Source: Streptomyces antioxidans (GTDB taxonomy: Bacteria > Actinomycetota > Actinomycetes > Streptomycetales > Streptomycetaceae). Taken from it: 46,540 bases of DNA. A program made the position numbers and the translations under genes. The DNA is taken from positions 1 through 46,540 of the forward strand of contig NZ_LAKD02000137.1 of NCBI RefSeq assembly GCF_000968685.2, in the 5' to 3' direction. Positions 39,636-46,540 of the stretch are shown one piece after another (within the stretch, counting starts at the first letter, position 1; each line of letters begins with the position of its first letter). Below the pieces are notes generated by a model. It worked only from the letters and a program-made list of their open reading frames with translations. It was not told the DNA's origin and did no database searches.

Positions 39636-41296
39636 GCCGCACCCCTGTTCCGTACGGCCAGCGCCTGTTTGTCCGGCTTGCCGGCAGCGGTGAGGGGCAG
39701 CGCGTCGTGCGACGTCACCACGGCCGGTACGTGCTTCGGGGACAGCTCGGCGGCGACGTGCCCGATCAGCGTCCCCGAGTCGGCGGTGCCGCCCGGTCGC
39801 ACCACGACGGCGGCGTGGATGTGCTCCACGCGGTCGTCGTCCACCACGCAGTACACCGCGGCCTGGGCGACCTCGGGATGGGTCAACAGCGCGTTCTCCA
39901 CATCCGTGGGATGGACCTTGATGCCGTTGGTCTTCACCACCTCGCGCATCCGGCCGTGCAGGCGCAGACAGCCGTTCTCATCGACGGACCCGAGGTCGCC
40001 GGTGTGCACCCAGCCGTCGCGGATGGTCTCGGCGGTCAACTCCGGTTCGCCCCAGTAGCCGAGCATGGTGTACGGACTCCGCACGCACACCTCGCCGGTC
40101 TCGCCGGGCGGGACGTCACGGTCGTCGTCCAGGTGGCGGATGCGTACCTCCGCGGTCGGGCGTCCGACGGTCCCGCGGAGTTCCGGGTCGGTGTGGTCCG
40201 ACGGGGTCAGGACGCTGATGGGGCTGATCTCCGTGGTCCCGTAGATCTGGAGCAGCACCGGGCCGAAGACCTCGACCGCCTCGGCCAGTCGGGCGGGGGC
40301 CGCGGGGGACCCGACGTAGCTGATGACCCTGATGCTCGACCGGTCGGTGGTGGCGACGTCGGGGTGGTCGACCAGCGCGTACAGCTGCGGCGGGGTGATC
40401 GCCAGCGCGGAGACGCGGTGCCGTTCCACGGCCCGCAGCACCTCGCCCGCCTCGAACCCGTCGTGCAGGATGACCGTTCCGCCGGAAGCGAGCGTGAGGT
40501 CGACGACGGAGCTGCTGGAGTTGCTCACCGGCAGGGTCGACAGGTACACGATGGGTTCCGGGGACTGGAGGGGGCTGTCCTGGAAGGGGCTTTCCTGGGA
40601 GGGGGTGTCCTGGGCAGGGCTGTTCTGGAGGGGGAGGCCGCGGACGCGGTACGACAGCGTGACGGCCTTGGGTCTGCCGCTGGTACCGCTGGTGCAGATC
40701 ACCACGGCGGGCTGTTCGGGGTCGGCACCGGCGGCGTCGAGGTCGAAGGCGTCCGGGTCGCCCGACGAGAGGTCCAGGACATCGGGACCGAGAGGGCCGA
40801 GCACGGCCAGGCGCGGTGGCTCGGGCAGCCGATCGCACAGCTCGTGGGCCGCGCCGACGTGCTCCTTGTCGACGGCGAGGAAGGCCGCCCCGGTCCTGCT
40901 GAGGAGCTCCTGGCGGGCGGCGGCGGCCAGTTGGTCGGTGGGGTCCACGGCGTTCGTGGAGTGCAGGTGGACCAGGGTGGCCCCGGCGAGGTTGGCGGCG
41001 TAGCGGAGGATGATGGTCGCCGGGCTGTTGGTGACGGTCAGCACCGCCACAACGGGATCCTTGCCTTCGGTAGCCGGACCTCGGTGGTCCGTAGCCGGAG
41101 CTCGGCGATCCGCAGCTCCGCGATCCGCAGCTCGGCGGTCCGTGAAGTGCCGACGCAGGACTTCCGCCGCCGCGAGAACGGCCCGGGAGAACTGGCCCGC
41201 GGTGAACTCCTCGCCCTCCCGCCACAGGGCAATTCGGTCGGGATCGGATGACAACGCCTCAAGCACCCGGCGGGCGTAATTCTCATTCGAAGACAC
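39632..41296 (-). CDS. AMP-dependent ligase 2
   Basis: About 554 aa. P-loop ICTSGTSGRPKAV, A5 QIYGTTEISP, A7 VHTGDLG, A8 MREVVKTNGIKVHPTDVE and Lys in PLTAAGKPDKQAL. Two low-complexity insertions are unusual: an Arg/Ala/Asp stretch (ADRRAADRGAADRRAPATD) and a Gln/Ser/Pro stretch after the P-loop (SPAQDTPSQESPFQDSP), each coded by imperfect DNA repeats. GTG 41296 has GGGGAAGTGGGG upstream; ATG 41332 has no ribosome site. With ligase 1 it may activate and couple a carboxylic acid made with the ALA synthase. Confidence 0.85.
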   Translation of the reverse strand: MSSNENYARRVLEALSSDPDRIALWREGEEFTAGQFSRAVLAAAEVLRRHFTDRRAADRGAADRRAPATDHRGPATEGKDPVVAVLTVTNSPATIILRYAANLAGATLVHLHSTNAVDPTDQLAAAARQELLSRTGAAFLAVDKEHVGAAHELCDRLPEPPRLAVLGPLGPDVLDLSSGDPDAFDLDAAGADPEQPAVVICTSGTSGRPKAVTLSYRVRGLPLQNSPAQDTPSQESPFQDSPLQSPEPIVYLSTLPVSNSSSSVVDLTLASGGTVILHDGFEAGEVLRAVERHRVSALAITPPQLYALVDHPDVATTDRSSIRVISYVGSPAAPARLAEAVEVFGPVLLQIYGTTEISPISVLTPSDHTDPELRGTVGRPTAEVRIRHLDDDRDVPPGETGEVCVRSPYTMLGYWGEPELTAETIRDGWVHTGDLGSVDENGCLRLHGRMREVVKTNGIKVHPTDVENALLTHPEVAQAAVYCVVDDDRVEHIHAAVVVRPGGTADSGTLIGHVAAELSPKHVPAVVTSHDALPLTAAGKPDKQALAVRNRGAA

Positions 41297-41409
41297 CGGA
41301 ACCCCACTTCCCCGACACTTCTCCCGACCCATAATCGGTCGGTGCAGGATTACATGGCCGTGAGAGCCTGGCAACCGGTACTGACTGCCCGTCAGATGGA
41401 CTGGGTAAA

Positions 41410-41459
41410 TTACTCAAGTCCCCATTGACGCCCTACCAATGACTAGCGGCCTTGAGTAA
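41410..41459. promoter_or_regulatory. inverted repeat TTACTCAAG / CTTGAGTAA
   Basis: Perfect 9-bp arms at 41410-41418 and 41451-41459, 32 nt apart, between the divergent ligase and ALA synthase genes. Confidence 0.5.
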
Positions 41460-41519
41460 CTTGTACGCCGACCGCGACCGACGATACGCAGACGCCACTG
41501 CGACCTCCCATTGCGCCAG

Positions 41520-41571
41520 TTGAGCGTTTCCAACCGCCAGTTGAGCCTTCAAGCACCAGGGGCAATTGAGC
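41520..41571. repeat. three TTGAGC direct repeats
   Basis: CAGTTGAGCGTTTCCAA, CAGTTGAGCCTTCAA and CAATTGAGCTTTCAAAT, starting (TTGAGC) at 41520, 41541 and 41566. Spacing of 21 and 25 nt, upstream of the ALA synthase. Possible activator boxes. Confidence 0.45.
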
Positions 41572-41649
41572 TTTCAAATACCGGGGGCGACCAGAAGCCA
41601 GCCGTAGTTTTGCAGTTTCAGCCATTTACACGCAGCCGCCCATAGTCGC

Positions 41650-42930
41650 ATGTGGCCTCAGCGGCCTGAAACGAAGCGAGTAGATGTGACGACCCAATAC
41701 CTGGACCTCTTTGCAAACCTCGTCGAAGGATCCGACGGGGGGAAGAGAGAGTTCCTGGAGATCGGGCGGCTCGCCGGGAAGTTTCCCGCGGCCAGCCTGC
41801 GCAGCAGTGGACACATGGCTGGCCCGGACAGCATCAGCGTCTGGTGCAGCAACGACTACCTCGGCATGGGCCAGCATCCCGCGGTGCTCGAAGCCGCGAA
41901 GGAGGCGGTCGACGAGTACGGTGCCGGCGCCGGCGGCTCACGCAACATCGGCGGCACCAACCACTACCACGTACTGCTGGAGAACGAGCTCGCCGCACTC
42001 CACGCCAAGGACGACGCGCTGCTGTTCACCTCCGGCTACACCGCGAACGACGGCGCGCTGTCCGTCATCGCCGGACGCATGGAGGGGTGCGTCGTCTTCT
42101 CCGACGCGCTCAACCACGCCTCGATCATCGACGGCCTGCGCCACAGCCGCGCCCAGAAGCAGATCTTCCGCCACAACGACAGCGCTCACCTGGAAGAACT
42201 GATCGCGGCGGCCGATCCGGACGCCCCCAAGCTCATCGTCGCCGAGTCCGTGTACTCGATGAACGGCGACATCGCCCCGCTGGCCGAGCTCGTCGACATC
42301 GCCAAGCGCCACGGGGCGATGACGTACCTCGACGAGGTGCACGCGGTGGGCATGTACGGCCCGGCGGGCGCCGGCATCGCGGCCCGGGAGGGCCTGGCCG
42401 ACGACTTCACCGTCATCATGGGCACCCTGGCCAAGGGCTTCGGCACCCACGGCGGCTACATCGCGGGGCCCTCCGAAGTCATCGAAGCGGTGCGCATGTT
42501 CTCCCGCTCCTTCATCTTCACCACCGCGCTGCCGCCCGCCTTGGCCGCCGCCGCCACCGCCGCCGTACGCCATCTGCGGTCCTCCGAGGCCGAGCGCGAA
42601 CAGCTGTGGTGCAACGCGCAGTTGATGCACCGGCTGTTGAACGAGCGCGGCATCCCCTTCATTTCGGACCAGACACACATCGTTTCCGTGCTGGTGAGGG
42701 ACGAGGCCGTGTGCAAGCGGATGTCCGCGCTGCTGCTCGACCGATACGGGATCTATGTGCAGGCGATCAACGCGCCGAGCGTGCGGGTCGGGGAGGAGAT
42801 CCTTCGGGTCGCTCCCGGAGCCGTGCACACCGCCGACGACGTACGCGGATTCGTCGACGCCCTGGACCAGGTCTGGGAGGAAACGGGCTCCGCGCGCGAA
42901 TCGGCGACCCCGGCCGCTCCGGCCCACTGA
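41650..42930 (+). CDS. 5-aminolevulinate synthase
   Basis: A 426-aa PLP-dependent alpha-oxoamine synthase that condenses glycine and succinyl-CoA to 5-aminolevulinate. Motifs: SNDYLGMGQHPAV, GAGAGGSRNIGGTNHYH, DALNHASIIDGLRHSRA, AESVYSMNGDIAPL, the cofactor Asp in YLDEVHAVGMYG and the Schiff-base Lys in MGTLAKGFGTHGGYI. Streptomycetes make heme by the C5 glutamyl-tRNA route, so a separate ALA synthase points to secondary metabolism such as the C5N unit of manumycin-type compounds. ATG 41650 lacks a ribosome site; GTG 41686 (VTTQYLDLF) is an alternative. Confidence 0.92.
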   Translation: MWPQRPETKRVDVTTQYLDLFANLVEGSDGGKREFLEIGRLAGKFPAASLRSSGHMAGPDSISVWCSNDYLGMGQHPAVLEAAKEAVDEYGAGAGGSRNIGGTNHYHVLLENELAALHAKDDALLFTSGYTANDGALSVIAGRMEGCVVFSDALNHASIIDGLRHSRAQKQIFRHNDSAHLEELIAAADPDAPKLIVAESVYSMNGDIAPLAELVDIAKRHGAMTYLDEVHAVGMYGPAGAGIAAREGLADDFTVIMGTLAKGFGTHGGYIAGPSEVIEAVRMFSRSFIFTTALPPALAAAATAAVRHLRSSEAEREQLWCNAQLMHRLLNERGIPFISDQTHIVSVLVRDEAVCKRMSALLLDRYGIYVQAINAPSVRVGEEILRVAPGAVHTADDVRGFVDALDQVWEETGSARESATPAAPAH

Positions 42931-43006
42931 CACCGGTCACCGAACACTCACTCCTCATCGGCGCACGGTGCGCACCGACCCCGCGCGGCTCCCGCCGCTT
43001 CCGCGG

Positions 43007-45418
43007 CTACTCGGTACGCAGCCCCTCCGGGCGCATCATGCGCCACAGGGGCGGCAGACTGACCAGGGTCACCAGGCCGATGACCCCCGCGCCGACGCCG
43101 GTCATCAGCGTCAGGTTCGTCCAGTCCACGGTCCAGGGCTCGTTGACCATCTCGAGCAGCATCGTGCCCAGCGCGAGCCCGCCCGCGATCGACAGGGCCA
43201 GGCCCAGGACGACGGGGATGGCGGTCTGCCACAGCACCGACCAGCTGAGCGTGGCGCGGCGGGTGCCGAAGGCCACCAGGACGGACAGCAGCCGCCTGCG
43301 CTCACGCAGTTGCTCCAGGGTCGAGACGACCATGCTGGCCCCGATGAGCAGCAGGGTCGCGGTGGCGCCGATGAACAGCCCCTTGCGGACCGCCGAGAAC
43401 TGTCCGCTCTCCGTGGTGCTGGTCAGCGAGTACACATCGGGTACCGGGGTCAGCGCCGCGCCGGTGTTGCGCGCGTACTCCGCCGCGTCCGGCACCCTCG
43501 GGTCCAGCCGCAGCAGGATCTGGGCCGTGGGGTCGCTGAGCCGGGCGACATCGATGGCCCCGGGGGTGGCCAGAATCCCGGAGTTCTCCGCGCCCTGCGG
43601 ATCGTCCTTCGCCGTCACCGTCCTGGTCGAGCGCGGAATGGTCCACAGCTCGGGATTCCTGGTGATCACGTTGCCGTTGTGGTCCAGCCGCAGATTGACC
43701 TGCGCACCGGGCTTGGCGAAGTCGGGTTCCTCCTCGTAGGGGATCGAGAGCTTCCCCAGGAAGACATCGCCGTCGGAGCACCGGCCGATGTCGGCCATCT
43801 CGCGCAGGGTGGGGCAGTCGGCCACCGTGATCGACTGCACATCGACGTCCTCGCGGGACGTCGCCTTGGAACGCGCCTCGGCCACGGACGCTCCGACGCT
43901 GCCGAACACCTGGCGCACGCCCTTGGTGGCGCGGTACTTGGCGAGCGCGGCGCTGGCCTGGGCGCCGTTGTCGACGTCGAGGGTCATGCCGATCTGGGCG
44001 CGCTGGGGGTCCTGACCGGTCAACTTCGTCTGGGTGTCCTGCACGGTGGCGAAGAGCATCTGGATCGCGATCGCCCCGGCGACCGCGACCGTGATGCCGC
44101 TCACCGCCCGTGCCGCCGTCCCGCTGCTGAGCTGGAGCCTCCGGGTGGCGAGCTGCCAGGACACCGGACCCCTGCCGAACCGTTCGACGACCGCCTCGAC
44201 CAGCCAGGGCAGCAGCGCCGTGGTGCCGATCAGCACCAGTACCGCACCGGCCGCGGCCTGGTACGTCTCGGCGTCCCGGCTGTGGCTGGTCGCGCCGAAG
44301 CCGCCCGCGAGCGGCACCAGCAGCCCCATTCCGAGCACCGGCAGGAGCAGTCTCCACCACAGCCTGCGCCGCCGGGGGGTGGCGTTGCGCACCACGCCCA
44401 GCGGTTCGATGGCGATCCCGCGCAGCGCGAACAGGGTGACCAGGACGGCCGAGGCGGGTACGACGACCGCGATCAGCAACGCCAGCGGCGCGGACGGGCG
44501 GATGTCGGCCGCGAAGAAGCTGACGTCCCACAGGCTGACCGTGCTGACCAGCCTCCGTACGGCCAGGAACATCAGCCCACCGGCCGCCAGCCCGAGGAGC
44601 GAGCCGAAGAGCGCTTCCCCGGCGGCGATCCGCCGGGTCATATGGCTGTCGGCGCCCACCAGGCGCAGCGCGGCCAGCCGCCGGTCGCGCCGCTCCCCGC
44701 CGAAGCGCGCGGCGGTGGCGATGAAGATCAGGACCGGCACCAGCAGCACCACACAGCCCACGACGACCAGCAGCAGCACCCCGGGGCTCAGGACCTGGTC
44801 CGGGGGCTCGGTGCCCCAGTGGTCGACGCGTTCCGCATGGGCGTCGCCGAACACCCCGGCGTCGACGCCCGCGTAGTACCGGAGGTCGGCCGGGCCGGAC
44901 AGGCCGCCGTCGGCGATGGTGCCGACGACGCGGTAGGGCAGGCGCTGGCGGAGCAGGTCGTGGTCGGCGAGCAGCTTCTTGAGGGCGGGGGAGACCCACA
45001 TCTGACCGGGGGCCGGGAGGCGGTCCACCCCGGGGGGCTTGGGCGGGCTGTTCCCGTCCGGCGCCAGCAACGTGCCCTCGATGGAGTCCTCGCGGAACGT
45101 CGTGTTCCCACCGGCGATCCTGATGGTGTGCGGGCCCGCCTTCGGCTTGGTGTCATTGCCGGGCTCGTAGGCCTCGCGGGCCGCGCTCCGGTCCTCGCGC
45201 GCGTGGTACGCGTGGGGGGCGGAGGAGGCCAGGAGCAGCAGCGCCACGCCGAGCCCCACGCCGATCGCCGTCATGAGCGTCCTGGCCCAGCTCTCCCGGC
45301 CGCCGGTGACCGCGAAGCGGGCGCCCATGGCGAGGTCGGCGGCCCAGCGGGTGATGGCTCCGCGCCGCGGCAGTGCCGTCCGCTCCCGTGGTTCGGCCGC
45401 GCTCTCCTCGATCGTCAT
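43007..45418 (-). CDS. FtsX-family ABC transporter permease
   Basis: An 803-aa permease with two FtsX/MacB-type domains. N-terminal cytoplasmic segment, first helix TLMTAIGVGLGVALLLLASS (47-66), a large extracytoplasmic loop, then helix clusters near 245-430 and 465-490, and a final three-helix domain near 690-790. Partner of the adjacent ATPase gene (4-nt overlap). Relatives export lipids or peptides or sense antimicrobial peptides. Sequence intact. Confidence 0.88.
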   Translation of the reverse strand: MTIEESAAEPRERTALPRRGAITRWAADLAMGARFAVTGGRESWARTLMTAIGVGLGVALLLLASSAPHAYHAREDRSAAREAYEPGNDTKPKAGPHTIRIAGGNTTFREDSIEGTLLAPDGNSPPKPPGVDRLPAPGQMWVSPALKKLLADHDLLRQRLPYRVVGTIADGGLSGPADLRYYAGVDAGVFGDAHAERVDHWGTEPPDQVLSPGVLLLVVVGCVVLLVPVLIFIATAARFGGERRDRRLAALRLVGADSHMTRRIAAGEALFGSLLGLAAGGLMFLAVRRLVSTVSLWDVSFFAADIRPSAPLALLIAVVVPASAVLVTLFALRGIAIEPLGVVRNATPRRRRLWWRLLLPVLGMGLLVPLAGGFGATSHSRDAETYQAAAGAVLVLIGTTALLPWLVEAVVERFGRGPVSWQLATRRLQLSSGTAARAVSGITVAVAGAIAIQMLFATVQDTQTKLTGQDPQRAQIGMTLDVDNGAQASAALAKYRATKGVRQVFGSVGASVAEARSKATSREDVDVQSITVADCPTLREMADIGRCSDGDVFLGKLSIPYEEEPDFAKPGAQVNLRLDHNGNVITRNPELWTIPRSTRTVTAKDDPQGAENSGILATPGAIDVARLSDPTAQILLRLDPRVPDAAEYARNTGAALTPVPDVYSLTSTTESGQFSAVRKGLFIGATATLLLIGASMVVSTLEQLRERRRLLSVLVAFGTRRATLSWSVLWQTAIPVVLGLALSIAGGLALGTMLLEMVNEPWTVDWTNLTLMTGVGAGVIGLVTLVSLPPLWRMMRPEGLRTE

Positions 45419-46014
45419 CGGGCGCCCGCCATGTCCCGCGCCTTGCCGTCGCGCACCACGGCCTCGCGGTCGGAGTAGGCGGCGACCCGTGCCTCATGGG
45501 TGACCAGCACCACGGCGGTACGGGCCTCCCGGGCCGCCCCGGTGAGCAGCTCCATCACCCGTTCCCCGTTGAGGGAGTCCAGCGCGCCGGTGGGCTCGTC
45601 GGCGAAGAGCACCCGCGGGCCGGTGACCAGCGAGCGGGCGACGGCGACCCGCTGCCCCTGACCGCCGGAGACCTCACCGGGCCGCTTGGCGCCCACGTCC
45701 GCGACCTCCAGCCGCTCCAGCCAGGACAGCGCCCGGGCCTCGGCCTCCCTGCGCTTGACACCGCTCAGCCGCAGCGGAAGCGCCACGTTCTCCACGCAGC
45801 TCAGCTCCGGGACGAGCCGGCCGAACTGGAAGACGAAGCCGAACTCGCCGCGGCGCAGCCTGCTGCGCTCGGCGTCCGGCATCGTGGCCAGATCGCGCCC
45901 GCTGTGGTGCACCGAGCCCGAGTCCGGGGTGATGATCCCGGCCAGGCAGTGCAGCAGCGTGCCGTGGCGGGGCCCGGACTCCAGCAGTCCGGGCAAGGTG
46001 TGACCGATGGACAT
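45415..46014 (-). CDS. ABC transporter ATPase, Walker A lost
   Basis: A 199-aa MacB-type ATPase. From LLHCLAGIITPDSG onward it is normal: Q-loop FVFQFGRLVPEL, signature VSGGQGQRVAVARSL, Walker B RVLFADEPTGALD, switch His VLVTHEAR. The start is abnormal. Where GPSGSGKSTLLH is expected it has SGPRHGTLLH, so the catalytic Lys is His, and the roughly 35 residues before Walker A are missing because the gene begins almost at that point. It should not hydrolyse ATP. A recent 5' truncation is likely. GTG 46023 is a possible alternative start. Confidence 0.75.
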   Translation of the reverse strand: MSIGHTLPGLLESGPRHGTLLHCLAGIITPDSGSVHHSGRDLATMPDAERSRLRRGEFGFVFQFGRLVPELSCVENVALPLRLSGVKRREAEARALSWLERLEVADVGAKRPGEVSGGQGQRVAVARSLVTGPRVLFADEPTGALDSLNGERVMELLTGAAREARTAVVLVTHEARVAAYSDREAVVRDGKARDMAGAR

Positions 46015-46022
46015 ACGCGGCA

Positions 46023-46054
46023 CTATACAAGATGCGTATACGTGGTGTGTATAG
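46023..46054. promoter_or_regulatory. 32-nt dyad operator upstream of ABC genes
   Basis: CTATACA (46023-46029) and TGTATAG (46048-46054) flank a central GTATAC (46036-46041), all sharing one symmetry centre at 46038.5. Fits a TetR- or PadR-type dimer site. No regulator gene is visible nearby in the window. Confidence 0.65.
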
Positions 46055-46303
46055 ATGCGACGAATAGGTCATACCCACAGGTCAGGGCATTGGCTGCCCG
46101 GCGGAACGGGTCAGCCGGACTCTCCCGAGGCGGTACCGCGGAGGGGACGGCATCGCGGGTGGGGCGGTATCGCGGGGGCGGGCGCCCGCGGCACGGGATC
46201 GGCCGCGCCGACCCGGCAGTCGATCCGGACGGGACACCAGAACAGAACAGCCAAATCTTCTGAAGGTCACTGCTCGGCCAGTGGCTGGTGACAGGATCGA
46301 GGG

Positions 46304-46540
46304 GTGCTGATCAAGGGATACGACGTCGGCCCGCTGGTGCCGGGCGAGTCACTGCTGCTCCACCCGGGCTTCTGGTCGAACTACCTCTTGGCGATGGGCA
46401 GCGACGGGGGGTGTGCCGAGCGCCCGGTTCCGGAGTGGTTCGGTGAGGACGGCGCCGATGCCGATGCCCTGTCCGAGGTCCTCTTCGATCCTGAGCACTG
46501 GCCCGTGTTCAGGGTGCCGGCAGAAGACGGACCTGGAGCC
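46304..46540 (+). CDS. unknown protein, 3' end beyond window
   Basis: 79 codons are visible from GTG 46304 (VLIKGYDVGPLVPGESLLLH, later GFWSNYLLAMGSDGG and EVLFDPEHWPVFRVPAEDG). Acidic with good Streptomyces codon use. No family recognised. The gap 46055-46303 shows no gene. Confidence 0.65.
   Translation, partial: MLIKGYDVGPLVPGESLLLHPGFWSNYLLAMGSDGGCAERPVPEWFGEDGADADALSEVLFDPEHWPVFRVPAEDGPGA

Larger units (their letters stand above)
41297..41649. other. divergent promoter region ligases / ALA synthase
   Basis: 353 nt, AT-richer than its neighbours. It holds the 9-bp inverted repeat at 41410/41451 and three TTGAGC repeats at 41520, 41541 and 41566. No gene supported. Confidence 0.55.

Noticed and set aside
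41650..42930. heme-pathway HemA
   Set aside because: Streptomycetes use the glutamyl-tRNA route, and the neighbours are ligases rather than heme genes.
42755..45478. 907-aa plus-strand open frame
   Set aside because: Antisense shadow of the FtsX permease gene and not protein-like.

Overview
The window is high-GC actinomycete DNA, almost certainly Streptomyces. It shows strong G/C third-position bias, GTG starts, an actinomycete integrative and conjugative element (AICE) of the pSAM2 type, and many families that are common in streptomycetes. These assignments come from reading motifs by eye; no database search was run.

Region 1 (1-11432) is an AICE in the 3' half of a tRNA-Gly gene (anticodon loop reading CCC). 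It is bounded by 44-nt direct repeats at 1-44 and 11389-11432. It holds int, xis, a RepSA-type initiator, spread proteins (SpdD- and SpdB-like and small membrane proteins), a DUF2637 membrane protein, an FtsK/TraSA-type translocase, an SCO3933-like regulator, a GntR (KorSA-like) repressor, a Pif-like Nudix protein, an RsbW-like ATPase and a histidine kinase/response regulator cargo pair that is visibly AT-richer. Six copies of a motif near ACTCGTCTATACGAGT lie at the control points and are probably the GntR operators.

Region 2 (11389-about 17720) is an integration graveyard. A third att copy (12341-12384) bounds a mini-element without an integrase that carries a VapBC-like pair. Beyond it lie two integrase 3' remnants, further arm-type repeats, a DUF6247 toxin/antitoxin-like pair, tyrA and DJ-1/PfpI pseudogenes, a LysR/EamA divergent pair and a second VapBC pair.

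Region 3 (about 17780-27220) is a six-gene energy-converting-hydrogenase-related complex. It is flanked by two paralogous ArsR regulators, and its order matches Mycobacterium tuberculosis Rv0081-Rv0087. The large subunit lacks all four NiFe cysteines, so it is best called an Ehr-type complex rather than a hydrogenase.

Region 4 (27500-33900) holds a MarR regulator, a ClC channel or antiporter with CBS domains, a deazaflavin-dependent oxidoreductase, a DUF4142 protein, a twice-frameshifted SpoIIE-type phosphatase and a broken PucR gene. Region 5 (33899-37888) is a SigK/RskA locus with a fasciclin lipoprotein and a membrane molybdopterin oxidoreductase; three copies of CCAATCC-N15-CCG lie in the divergent intergenic region. 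Region 6 (38058-42930) pairs a 5-aminolevulinate synthase with two adenylate-forming ligases, suggesting a small C5N-like biosynthetic locus. Region 7 (43007-46540) has an FtsX permease, an ABC ATPase that has lost Walker A, a 32-nt dyad operator and the start of an unknown gene.
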